A stretch of DNA of 8,975 bases from an uncultured Clostridia bacterium. Its GTDB lineage: Bacteria > Bacillota > Clostridia > Oscillospirales > Acutalibacteraceae. The translations under genes and the position numbers were made by a program. Position 1 is the stretch's first letter, and every line of letters begins with the position of its first letter. The stretch covers positions 1 to 8,975 of the forward strand of contig CAMBQD010000028.1 in the NCBI GenBank assembly GCA_945869905.1. The letters are read 5' to 3'. The notes beneath the pieces are model-generated. The model saw only the letters and a program-made list of their open reading frames with translations, did no database searches and was not told where the DNA came from. Of the stretch, positions 1 to 6,884 are shown in pieces.

Positions 1-50
1 CGGTAACAGGTAAAAAGCTTACAGGAGGTGCTGAAAATGAAGGAGCTTAA
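1..50 (+). CDS. ABC transporter ATP-binding protein, C-terminal end only (partial)
   Basis: The reading frame beginning at base 3 is open from the window edge and reads VTGKKLTGGAENEGA before a TAA at 48-50. C-termini of ABC-2 type exporter ATPases commonly end with a 'LEDVFL.(L/V)TGK.L' segment, and VTGKKL matches the end of that signature. The frame overlaps the start of the next gene, an ABC-2 permease, by 14 bases, which is the usual arrangement for an ATPase-permease pair. None of the Walker A, signature or Walker B motifs lies in the window, so the call depends on this short tail and on context. It would be the cytoplasmic energy-supplying subunit of the exporter. Confidence 0.6.
   Translation, partial: VTGKKLTGGAENEGA
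23..28 (+). promoter_or_regulatory. Ribosome binding site deciding the permease start
   Basis: A perfect AGGAGG lies 8 bases before the ATG at 37. The upstream in-frame GTG at 28 overlaps this site and cannot be served by it, so the permease starts at 37, not 28. The site lies within the last codons of the upstream ATPase frame, so translation of the two is probably coupled. Confidence 0.8.
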
Positions 51-930
51 TGCACTTGTTAAAAGAAATATAAAGCTGTTTTTCAATGACAGGGGTATGT
101 TTTTCACCTCCCTTATCACCCCTGTAATTCTGCTGGTGCTGTACGCCACCTTTTTGGCAAATGTTTACCGTGACATCTTTGCATCATCAATACCTGAAGG
201 CTTTAAGATTGATGACTCACTGATCAACGGATGTGTGGGAGGCGAGCTTATATCATCAATTTTGGCGGTAAGCTGTGTAACCGTTGCCTTTTGCTCCAAT
301 ATGCTGTCGGTACAGGATAAGGTAAACGGCACAATTTTTGACTTAAGAATTACTCCTGTAAATCCGTCGATTTTGGCAATGAGCTACTATTTTGCAACGC
401 TTATATCAACCTTGATTATATGCTACACCGCCACAGGAATATGTCTTATTTATGTTGCGGCTGTGGGATGGTATATGTCTGTAACGGACGTACTTCTTCT
501 TTTGCTTGATGTATTTATACTTGTATTATTTGGCACAGCACTATCAAGCGTAATAAGCTTTTTCCTTAAGTCACAGGGTCAGATATCTGCTGTGGGAACA
601 ATAGTCAGTGCAGGATACGGCTTTGTGTGCGGAGCATATATGCCCATATCTCAGTTTTCAAACGGACTGCAGAGGGTGCTTTCCTTCCTGCCCGGCACAT
701 ACGGCACATCGCTTTTGCGCAATCATGCACTCAAAGGTGTATTTGAGGAAATGCAGGGAATCGGATTTCCCTCAGAGGTTGTTGAGATGATAAAGGACTC
801 CATTGACTGTAACCTGTATTTCTTTGACAGCAGAGTTGAACTGCCGGTAATGTATCTTATAATGGCAGGTGCGGTAATACTGTTAATCGGAATTTATGTG
901 ATTATGAACACGGTCAAGGGCAGAAAATAA
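37..930 (+). CDS. ABC-2 type transporter permease
   Basis: This is a 297-residue integral membrane subunit of an ABC exporter, pairing with the ATPase whose tail overlaps its start. About six hydrophobic segments are visible, near residues 22-40, 68-88, 113-142, 150-177, 184-203 and 270-290. A short amphipathic N-terminus (MKELNALVKRNIKLFFNDRG) precedes the first, which is typical of ABC-2 (DrrB/NodJ-like) permeases. The segment near 199-229, with YMPIS, LPGTYG and LLRN, matches the conserved ABC-2 region between the fifth and sixth helices. An outward hydrophilic loop near 41-66 and another near 231-268 would face outside. The exported substrate cannot be read from the sequence; drugs, lipids or peptides are all possible. 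The gene ends at a bidirectional terminator and is the last of its operon. Confidence 0.88.
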   Translation: MKELNALVKRNIKLFFNDRGMFFTSLITPVILLVLYATFLANVYRDIFASSIPEGFKIDDSLINGCVGGELISSILAVSCVTVAFCSNMLSVQDKVNGTIFDLRITPVNPSILAMSYYFATLISTLIICYTATGICLIYVAAVGWYMSVTDVLLLLLDVFILVLFGTALSSVISFFLKSQGQISAVGTIVSAGYGFVCGAYMPISQFSNGLQRVLSFLPGTYGTSLLRNHALKGVFEEMQGIGFPSEVVEMIKDSIDCNLYFFDSRVELPVMYLIMAGAVILLIGIYVIMNTVKGRK

Positions 931-943
931 TGTAATTTAAAAC

Positions 944-979
944 AAAAATAGGCTTCCTTTCGGAAGCCTATTTTTTGTT
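944..979. terminator. Bidirectional intrinsic terminator between converging genes
   Basis: A 14-bp perfect stem (944-957 with 962-975) has a GC-rich core (GGCTTCC/GGAAGCC) and a TTTC loop. On the + strand it is followed by T-rich sequence (ending about 980) and on the - strand by a matching T-rich run, so it can stop transcription from both sides. It sits between the permease stop at 930 and the stop of the opposing secreted-protein gene at 984. Confidence 0.92.
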
Positions 980-983
980 TGTA

Positions 984-3900
984 TTACTTTTTAGTGCGCA
1001 CTGAAATTTGCTTTACTGCGCCGTATTTTGTTACCTTGGAGCCGTTTAACGTTCCGTTATACACGGCACGTACCCTTATCTGATATGTTGTATTTGCCTT
1101 TACTGATGTTTTCTTGCCGTTAACATACACAGATGTAATTTTGTAGGAGCCGTTTGACGTGGAGCCGATATACTTCCAAGTCTTTTTCTTTGCGTCATAA
1201 ACATATACCTGATAATAGCATCCGCTCTGCTTTGTCCAGGAAACATTAATGTAATTACGTGCAGCAGAGCTTTTTACGCCTGAAAGAGTTGCAGGATTGG
1301 TACGCTCCGTAAACTCGGTAATTGCGCCGTATTTTGTGGTTTTAACGCCGTTATAGGTTCCTGTCACATATGCACGTACTCTGATTTTATACTGAGTATT
1401 GGCCTTAACTGCAGTGCTTTTTCCGTTTACATAAACAGATGTGATTTTATAGGAATTATTTGACGTATAGCCAATATATCTCCAGGTCTTTTTGCCTGTG
1501 TCATATACATATACCTGATAATAGCATCCGCTCTGCTTTGTCCAGGAAACGGTAATTGAGTTATATGCGGTTGAATGCTTTACTCCGGAGAGTGCGGCAG
1601 GATTGGTACGTTCCGTAATTTCCTTAACGGGACCAACCTTGGTAAAGGACGTACCGTTTACAGTACCCTTAATATATGCACGTACTCTGATTTTGTACTG
1701 CGTATTGGCTTTAACCGCTGTTTTACTTCCGTTATAATACACAGCAGTAATCTTATAGGACGAGCCTGAGGTGGAGCCCACAAACCTCCATACCTTTTTG
1801 CCGGTATCATACACATATACCTCATAACCGCAATTGTTACCCTGCTTTGTCCAGGACACATTTATTGCATTTGTTGCGGTAGATGTTTTCACTCCGGTAA
1901 GTGTACCGGGTGTAATGTAATAAATAAATGAGCCTGAAATATGGGAAAACTGGCCGATGCCTGTAATTTTTCCGCTGTACACACCCGGATTGGTGGCGGA
2001 ACCGCTTACCGTATAATCGGTACCCTTTTTAAGAACAACGTCCCCCACCTTAACAACAGGATTAGGTGACTGGATTTTTCCGTTATAGGTTAAATCTGCA
2101 CAGGTAACAGACCCCTGACCGTATTCAATATAAAACTTCATTACGGCGGTTCCGGTGTAGTTACCCATAAACTGAATTTTAACCTTACCTATGCCGGCAC
2201 TTACATTGTCTGAGTACGAAACAATTTTATAATCCTTATCACGAACAAGGGTTATCTTTTCATCTGTGCCGCCCTTAATATAACTGAGTGTAAAGTTTGT
2301 AGGCTCAATGGCCTTGCCTGTGTAAGGATATTTGGCATTGCTGATATACTTATCATCATAAAGAGAGGAAATATCATAAGCAACAATATGATAATTCCAC
2401 TGAGTTGAGGTGCCCTCCTGCACATACTCACTGCCTGCAAGACCTGTAATAACTATTTTGCCTGTGTCGCCGTTGTTTTTACCGCCTGTTACAGTGATTT
2501 TATAGTCCTTGCCTTCATAAATTGAGGTATTACCGATACTGAGCTTGGAATAGCCCTTTGCAATATCAACGCCGTAGGGAACTCCCTTTTCGGCAGGTGG
2601 ATTAAGCTGTGCAAGATTAGCCTTATAAACCGTAAAGGGAATCTCAATATATCCTGTATAGTTGCCGCTGTAAGTAATTCTTACAACATATTCGCCGGGA
2701 TTATAAGGCTTTATATTTGTTTTATTTGCATCACCCTTTGCATAGCAAAGCAGTCCATAATCCTCGCCTGCTATAAGCTTTCTTTTTGAATTGTCATATA
2801 TTTCAGCGCTTATTGATATATTTTCTCCTATGAAATTTGCATGCTCCGGATATTTTGTTAAATCCTTGTCATAGTTATTCATATCGCTTAAGTCAAGCTT
2901 AAGCACAGTAACATCCTTACCGTAAATAACATTTTTATCAGACGTGAGAATATCAAACCTATAGGTACCTGCATCTACGATAAATTGATCGTAACAGGTA
3001 TACTCAATACCCTTTGCAAAATCGTAAAATTCACAGCTGTAATAATACCCTGTGCTGTAATACACAAAGCCCTTTGACTCAACAAGCTTATTATTATTTT
3101 CACTGTCAAATTTATAATATTTACCGTCAGGGGCAATAACCATATAATTTTCAAGGTTATCGGAATTTATGCCGCTGTCACCGCTGCTGTTATCGTCAAC
3201 CCTTCTGCGTGTTACAACCGTGTAAAGTTTATCGGTAAATATATCCTTAATTTCAAACTGATAGTCTGAGGTGCTTTGATTTATTGACCGGTATTCCTCA
3301 TAAACCTGCTGGTGATTCTCCGGTGAAAAGGACTCATTTTCACTGCCTCTCAGGAAGAAGGAATAATCGGTAATAACAATGGCATTGGACATTTTTTTAC
3401 TTCCCTGACCGGCGAAGGTGGCGTCCACTGCATACCAAGCATATCCGTCATCATTGTAATCCTTAAGGCGTACCATATTCCATGCGTGAGGGTCGGATTT
3501 TAAGCCGTCAACATTATCGCCCTTGACAATTCGGCAGTCGATGTTATTAAGCTTACAAAGATAATAAAATACCAATGAATAGCCGTCACAAACGGAACAG
3601 CCGTTATTCATGGCGTCAATCCTGTAAAGCCCCTGGCTGTCAACCTGCATACCGAAATCCATTTGGGCAAGATGTTTGAAATTATCGGGATTATATGCAC
3701 CGTCAATATTGCCGAAAAGCGCGCCGAAGGCGGTATGCGCGTACCTGTGACGTTCAGTTGTTTTGTCATATTTTCCATAATAAACATCAAAATCATATTC
3801 CGTATTTTTTGTTACAAAATTGTATATGGTTTTAACGGTATAATACTGTTTTTCATCATTACCGGCAGAGCTGATTTTTTCATTATCTAAAATATAGGTC

Positions 3901-4469
3901 TTGTTAAAATTATTTAAAAATCCCTTTATTGCATCCTCTTCCGCCTTGGTGGTCATATTGTCTATTTTAACTGTCAGGCGGTAAAAATTATAATCGCCTG
4001 TAGATGAGGAGGACAAAAGCTCAAGACGGCAGGAGGTAAAATCAATACTGCTCATAAGCTCCAGATAATCACCGCCGTAGGGCATACCGTCGTCATCGTA
4101 TATATGATTACTGATTTGATTATACAAATTTTGAGTTGTACTGTCAGTTTTTTTATCAACGGCAAAATATGTTATATGACTGCTTTCACGGTCATACATA
4201 GCCTGTCTTATATTTGCCGTAACACTCAAAAACTCATTGGAATTATCATAAACACAGCTGTGCCAAGTGCCGTCTGCTACCACCCAGCAGATACCGTTTT
4301 CAACGTCTGCACAGTAAAGCGGATCATCACTTTGGGCGGGCTTATTTTCATACAGGGAATCCGCACTGAAAGCCTGTGCACTCAGCGGTAAAGCCAAAAA
4401 GCAAATTAAAGCAAAGACAGAAATTAAAAGGACCTTTAAAAATCTGCTGAAATAATTTTTCTTAATCAT
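984..4469 (-). CDS. Secreted transglutaminase-like protein with Ig-like and three fibronectin type III domains
   Basis: The product has 1161 residues. Residues 1-33 form a signal peptide: a basic start (MIKKNYFSRFLK), a long hydrophobic core and an AQA cleavage site before F34. Residues about 205-355 are a transglutaminase-like core. The triad is visible as Cys294 in VCDGYS, His328 in HAWN and Asp349 in VDATF. Roughly 545-853 contains several Ig-like modules with the pattern 'TGK.I.P....L..G.DY....G...I...GNYTG...F.I', common in clostridial surface proteins. Residues 854-1161 are three tandem FN3 repeats of about 102 residues. There is no LPXTG, dockerin, S-layer module or C-terminal membrane helix, so the protein is probably released or held noncovalently. 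The start is supported by GGGGG at 4477-4481, 7 bases upstream. Bacterial relatives of this fold include cysteine proteases and crosslinking enzymes; the substrate is unknown. It is a monocistron with its own promoter and terminator. Confidence 0.85.
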   Translation of the reverse strand: MIKKNYFSRFLKVLLISVFALICFLALPLSAQAFSADSLYENKPAQSDDPLYCADVENGICWVVADGTWHSCVYDNSNEFLSVTANIRQAMYDRESSHITYFAVDKKTDSTTQNLYNQISNHIYDDDGMPYGGDYLELMSSIDFTSCRLELLSSSSTGDYNFYRLTVKIDNMTTKAEEDAIKGFLNNFNKTYILDNEKISSAGNDEKQYYTVKTIYNFVTKNTEYDFDVYYGKYDKTTERHRYAHTAFGALFGNIDGAYNPDNFKHLAQMDFGMQVDSQGLYRIDAMNNGCSVCDGYSLVFYYLCKLNNIDCRIVKGDNVDGLKSDPHAWNMVRLKDYNDDGYAWYAVDATFAGQGSKKMSNAIVITDYSFFLRGSENESFSPENHQQVYEEYRSINQSTSDYQFEIKDIFTDKLYTVVTRRRVDDNSSGDSGINSDNLENYMVIAPDGKYYKFDSENNNKLVESKGFVYYSTGYYYSCEFYDFAKGIEYTCYDQFIVDAGTYRFDILTSDKNVIYGKDVTVLKLDLSDMNNYDKDLTKYPEHANFIGENISISAEIYDNSKRKLIAGEDYGLLCYAKGDANKTNIKPYNPGEYVVRITYSGNYTGYIEIPFTVYKANLAQLNPPAEKGVPYGVDIAKGYSKLSIGNTSIYEGKDYKITVTGGKNNGDTGKIVITGLAGSEYVQEGTSTQWNYHIVAYDISSLYDDKYISNAKYPYTGKAIEPTNFTLSYIKGGTDEKITLVRDKDYKIVSYSDNVSAGIGKVKIQFMGNYTGTAVMKFYIEYGQGSVTCADLTYNGKIQSPNPVVKVGDVVLKKGTDYTVSGSATNPGVYSGKITGIGQFSHISGSFIYYITPGTLTGVKTSTATNAINVSWTKQGNNCGYEVYVYDTGKKVWRFVGSTSGSSYKITAVYYNGSKTAVKANTQYKIRVRAYIKGTVNGTSFTKVGPVKEITERTNPAALSGVKHSTAYNSITVSWTKQSGCYYQVYVYDTGKKTWRYIGYTSNNSYKITSVYVNGKSTAVKANTQYKIRVRAYVTGTYNGVKTTKYGAITEFTERTNPATLSGVKSSAARNYINVSWTKQSGCYYQVYVYDAKKKTWKYIGSTSNGSYKITSVYVNGKKTSVKANTTYQIRVRAVYNGTLNGSKVTKYGAVKQISVRTKK
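987..1910 (-). repeat. Three tandem FN3 repeats within the secreted protein gene
   Basis: In coding order the units are 1602-1910, 1296-1601 and 987-1295, each 102-103 codons. Each starts with P-x-x-L-(S/T)-G-V-K and contains VSWTKQ, VYVYD, SYKIT and IRVRA. A hand alignment of units 2 and 3 gives 74 identical residues of 102; unit 1 is more diverged. Bases 1201-1244 and 1507-1550 are identical over 44 nt, exactly 306 bp apart, which indicates fairly recent duplication or gene conversion between units 2 and 3. FN3 domains usually act as spacers or binding modules in secreted bacterial enzymes. Confidence 0.9.
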
Positions 4470-4510
4470 ATATAAACCCCCAATTAAACAGATTTATACT
4501 ATCCCCTTTT

Positions 4511-4539
4511 ATTATATCATTTTTCAAAATTTTTTGAAA
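4511..4539 (-). promoter_or_regulatory. Promoter of the secreted transglutaminase-like gene
   Basis: On the - strand a perfect TATAAT (4511-4516) is preceded by TGA, giving an extended -10 (TGn). A poor -35 (TTTCAA, 4534-4539) lies 17 bp upstream. The predicted transcription start near 4504 gives a leader of about 35 bases. The extended -10 would compensate for the weak -35. The region is AT-rich, which lowers certainty about the -35. Confidence 0.6.
4522..4539. promoter_or_regulatory. Dyad symmetry inside the promoter, possible operator
   Basis: Two perfect 8-bp inverted arms, TTTCAAAA and TTTTGAAA, are separated by 2 bases. The dyad covers the -35 and most of the spacer of the secreted-protein promoter. 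A repressor or activator bound here would directly affect polymerase. The sequence is only A/T plus two G/C positions, so chance symmetry in AT-rich DNA is possible. Confidence 0.25.
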
Positions 4540-4548
4540 CTATAAATA

Positions 4549-4600
4549 TATACAAAAGAAAAGGCTTTGAATTGTGCAAATAGCATAATTCAAAGCCTTT
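4549..4600 (-). terminator. Intrinsic terminator of the mscL-hydrolase operon
   Basis: Arms 4560-4573 and 4587-4600 pair perfectly over 14 bp (AAAGGCTTTGAATT). The stem extends through a wobble pair and three more pairs (4575-4577 with 4583-4585) around a 5-base loop. On the - strand the stem runs into a T-rich tract (TTTTTCTTTT). On the + strand no T-run follows, so it acts in one direction only. It begins 8 bases past the hydrolase stop codon. Confidence 0.9.
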
Positions 4601-4608
4601 AATACGGT

Positions 4609-5544
4609 TTATTTACTTAAAACTGTTCGTTCAATAAAATCGTTGATATAATCATATACCTCTTCTTTATTGATTTCATTAAGTATTTCGTGCCTAGCGT
4701 CCGGGAAAAGCTTTATTTCAGCCTTTGTATGACCGGTGGAAACAAGCCTGTCATAAACCTCCTTAACGCCCTTTGAATAGTTGCCCACAGGGTCCATTGA
4801 GCCACTGATAAGAAGAACGGGCATATCCTTTTCAACATTTTCAAACCAATGATTTGAGTTGCAGTCAATAACCATTTTGGCTAAATCCTGATATCCCATA
4901 GCGGAAAATGTAAAGCCGCAGTATTCATCGGCAACATAATCATCAATTGTGGCGGTATCCCTTGAGCCCCAGTCATAATCGGTTCTGTGCTCAAATGGCT
5001 TGTCATAAGCACCAAAGCCAACCTTTTTAAGCCAGGAGGACTTATATGCTTTGCCCTTTACCGCGCCAATCAAATTAGTAAGTCCTATACTGATTTTAGC
5101 CAACGGATTTGAACCCGATGTGCCGATAAACACTGCACCGTCAAAGCAGTTGCCGCACTGATTTATAAAGCAGCGCATAACCATACTGCCCATTGAATGG
5201 CCGCAGATAATATAGGGCTTATCGGGATACTCCTTTTTTGCAATATCCATAACCCTTTCGGCGTCGGCAATAATATCCTTATATCCGTCCTTATCACCGA
5301 AATAGCCCAGCATTTCCTTGTCCTGATTTGATTTGCCGTGATTAATCATATCATTCATAAACACGGCATATCCCATATCGGTAAAGGCTTTAATACAGGA
5401 TTTATACCTGCCGCAGTGTTCAGCCATACCGTGATGAATCTGAAGCACCGCCTTAACATTATCCCTGTCATCAGGATACCACTGCCAAGCCTTAATCTCG
5501 CAAAGGTTTGATTTACTTCTGAACGAATACTCTTTAACTTTCAT
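4609..5544 (-). CDS. Alpha/beta hydrolase, serine aminopeptidase S33 / monoacylglycerol-lipase-like
   Basis: The product has 311 residues and the architecture of the Hydrolase_4 family (PldB/monoacylglycerol lipase-like). The nucleophile elbow is GHSMG with Ser117. The likely acid is Asp251 in SGSMDPVG and the base is His285 in ARHE. The HHGM segment at 37-40 provides the oxyanion-hole loop. The cap region carries the WxSRD and D-E-Y-CGF-F segments near 192-215 that are seen in many clostridial members. There is no signal peptide or membrane helix, so it is cytosolic. The start is supported by GGAGAG at 5551-5556, 6 bases upstream of the ATG. It follows mscL by 21 bases in the same transcription unit and is the last gene before the terminator. 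It probably hydrolyses an ester of a lipid or small molecule; the substrate cannot be read from the sequence. Confidence 0.88.
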   Translation of the reverse strand: MKVKEYSFRSKSNLCEIKAWQWYPDDRDNVKAVLQIHHGMAEHCGRYKSCIKAFTDMGYAVFMNDMINHGKSNQDKEMLGYFGDKDGYKDIIADAERVMDIAKKEYPDKPYIICGHSMGSMVMRCFINQCGNCFDGAVFIGTSGSNPLAKISIGLTNLIGAVKGKAYKSSWLKKVGFGAYDKPFEHRTDYDWGSRDTATIDDYVADEYCGFTFSAMGYQDLAKMVIDCNSNHWFENVEKDMPVLLISGSMDPVGNYSKGVKEVYDRLVSTGHTKAEIKLFPDARHEILNEINKEEVYDYINDFIERTVLSK

Positions 5545-5565
5545 AATGCCCTCTCCGTTTATAAA

Positions 5566-5982
5566 TTATTCCTCCGGAATATCCGATGTACAATGACAGC
5601 ACTTAACAGCGTCAATGGGAATTTCACTCTTGCAGTAAGGACAAACCTTTGTTGTTGGCTCAGGTGCAGGCTCCTCCTTCTTTTTGCCCAGTGACATTGC
5701 CTTATTCACTGCTTTAACAATACAGAAAATAATAAATACCATAATTACAAAATTGATTATAGCAGAAATAAATGCACCGTAATCAATATAGTTTTCACCG
5801 ATAAGATGAATTTTTCCCTGAATTTCCGCTCCGCCGATACAATTGATAAGCGGATTAATAATGTTGTCCGTCAGTGATGTAACAATGCCTGAAAAGGCAC
5901 CGCCTATGATAACGCCTACGGCAAGGTCCATAACATTTCCCTTTGAAATAAATTCCTTAAACTCTGCTAAAAACTTTTTCAT
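5566..5982 (-). CDS. mscL: Large-conductance mechanosensitive channel MscL with a C-terminal zinc ribbon
   Basis: The product has 138 residues. MscL forms a homopentameric membrane channel that opens under high membrane tension and releases solutes during hypoosmotic shock. The N-terminal helix (FLAEFKEFISKGN) and first transmembrane helix (about 16-45, with DLAVGVIIGGAF) match the family closely. Leu20 and Val24 correspond to the pore constriction Leu19 and Val23 of E. coli MscL. The second transmembrane helix is at about 68-95, followed by the usual KKKEEPAPEP linker. The usual C-terminal amphipathic helix is replaced by a ribbon with Cys114, Cys117, Cys128 and Cys131 (CPYC-x10-CCHC), likely to bind one zinc in the cytoplasm. 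The ribosome binding site is AGAGGA at 5989-5994, 6 bases from the ATG. A promoter lies immediately upstream, and the hydrolase gene follows after 21 bases. Confidence 0.96.
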   Translation of the reverse strand: MKKFLAEFKEFISKGNVMDLAVGVIIGGAFSGIVTSLTDNIINPLINCIGGAEIQGKIHLIGENYIDYGAFISAIINFVIMVFIIFCIVKAVNKAMSLGKKKEEPAPEPTTKVCPYCKSEIPIDAVKCCHCTSDIPEE

Positions 5983-6001
5983 TTTACATCCTCTTTTCTT
6001 T

Positions 6002-6019
6002 TAATATATCTAATATATC
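6002..6019. repeat. Tandem 9-bp direct repeat between the radical SAM gene and mscL
   Basis: On the - strand GATATATTA occurs twice with no spacer (6011-6019 and 6002-6010). The upstream copy supplies the -10 of the mscL promoter. The downstream copy contains an identical TATATT hexamer but has no matching -35 at the correct distance. It may be a simple slippage duplication. Confidence 0.5.
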
Positions 6020-6040
6020 ACATTACACCTGTAAAATCAA
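6012..6040 (-). promoter_or_regulatory. Promoter of mscL and the downstream hydrolase gene
   Basis: On the - strand, TTGATT (6035-6040) and TATATT (6012-6017) are separated by exactly 17 bp. TGA directly before the -10 makes it extended. The -35 lies inside the last codons of the radical SAM gene. The predicted start near 6005 gives a leader of about 22 bases carrying the mscL ribosome binding site. No terminator lies between the radical SAM gene and mscL, so readthrough from the upstream operon may also contribute. Confidence 0.6.
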
Positions 6041-6884
6041 ATGGCGGAATAAACTGCTTATCTGCGGAGGACATCTCCTGAACAAACACCTTGCTAAGCC
6101 CCTGACCTACAGCATAATTAATGACCTTATCATATTCTCTTTTGGTTATTTTTCTGTTAATCTCCGACAGTCCTTCAAGCTCACCGCAGGGGACATACTG
6201 TGCCATAAGCGACACATAAGTACCCGGCAGATTTTCCTTTATCCAATCAATTATTTCTATTGATGAATTCGTGTTTTGGGGTAAAATCAGATGGCGTATA
6301 ATCAAACCGCTTTTCATCATGCCGTTATCAAATTTATCCTCCGTCTGATTTCTCATCTCAAGAATTGCCTTTGACGCTTTTTCAAAATAATCAGCCGCCT
6401 GTGAGTACCTTAAAGCCCTGTCAGATCTTATGTATTTCAAATCAGGCAAATAAATATCCACAAGTCCTCTGAGCATTTTAAGGGTTTCCGCCTCCTCATA
6501 CCCGCTGCTGTTATAAACAACAGGCACGGGGCTTTTCCATTTCTTCAGCACCCCTGCAAGCCTTTGGGCATAATGGGTGGGATTAACAAGATTTATATTT
6601 TCCGCGCCCTGCCTTATAAGATTTTCAAATATTTCAACAAGGTCTTCGTCAGTTATATCAACGCCCTTATTCTGCCTGCTGATTTCATAATTTTGGCAAA
6701 AGGCACAACGCAAATTACATCCGCTGAAAAACACGGTGCCACTGCCCTTTTTACCGCTGATACATGGTTCCTCCCAAAAATGAAGTGCGGCACGTGCTAC
6801 CCTGAAGGTACTTTTACTTTGGCAAAAGCCCCGTTGCTTTTCACGGTCAATGTTACAGTGCCTTGGACAAATTGAACAAATCAT
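6018..6884 (-). CDS. Radical SAM protein, PflX-like (uncharacterised PFL-activase-related family)
   Basis: The product has 288 residues. The radical SAM cluster motif CxxxCxxC is GCNLRCAFCQNYEIS, with Cys56, Cys60 and Cys63 binding a [4Fe-4S] cluster that cleaves S-adenosylmethionine. An N-terminal set of cysteines (Cys3, Cys6, Cys10, Cys21) may bind a second cluster or zinc. The pattern of NPTHY near 100-104, the 'VYNSSGYE' strand near 122-129, 'DIYLPDLKY' near 143-151 and 'RHLILP' near 197-202 matches the COG1313/PflX group. These resemble pyruvate formate-lyase activating enzymes, but most members have no proven reaction. No glycyl-radical enzyme is visible nearby. Its ATG overlaps the rsmI stop by 4 bases (ATGA, 6881-6884) with only a weak ribosome binding site, so it is probably translated by coupling. 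The fold assignment is firm; the function is unknown. Confidence 0.85.
   Translation of the reverse strand: MICSICPRHCNIDREKQRGFCQSKSTFRVARAALHFWEEPCISGKKGSGTVFFSGCNLRCAFCQNYEISRQNKGVDITDEDLVEIFENLIRQGAENINLVNPTHYAQRLAGVLKKWKSPVPVVYNSSGYEEAETLKMLRGLVDIYLPDLKYIRSDRALRYSQAADYFEKASKAILEMRNQTEDKFDNGMMKSGLIIRHLILPQNTNSSIEIIDWIKENLPGTYVSLMAQYVPCGELEGLSEINRKITKREYDKVINYAVGQGLSKVFVQEMSSADKQFIPPFDFTGVM

Noticed and set aside
28..36. GTG start for the ABC-2 permease
   Set aside because: The GTG overlaps the AGGAGG site, which is placed 8 bases before the ATG at 37.
984..1100. Sortase anchor or C-terminal membrane helix on the secreted protein
   Set aside because: The C-terminus ends in the last FN3 strand (SVRTKK) with no LPXTG-like motif or hydrophobic segment.
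987..1910. CRISPR-like or noncoding repeat array
   Set aside because: The repeat period is about 306 bp, a multiple of three, in frame with FN3 domains; there are no short repeats with unique spacers.
4104..4391. 95-codon + strand frame opposite the secreted protein's N-terminus
   Set aside because: It is antisense to a convincing coding region and its hydrophobic translation reflects the complementary codons; there is no good ribosome binding site or family match.
6564..6875. 103-codon + strand frame opposite the radical SAM gene
   Set aside because: It is antisense to the conserved CxxxCxxC region, which explains its openness.
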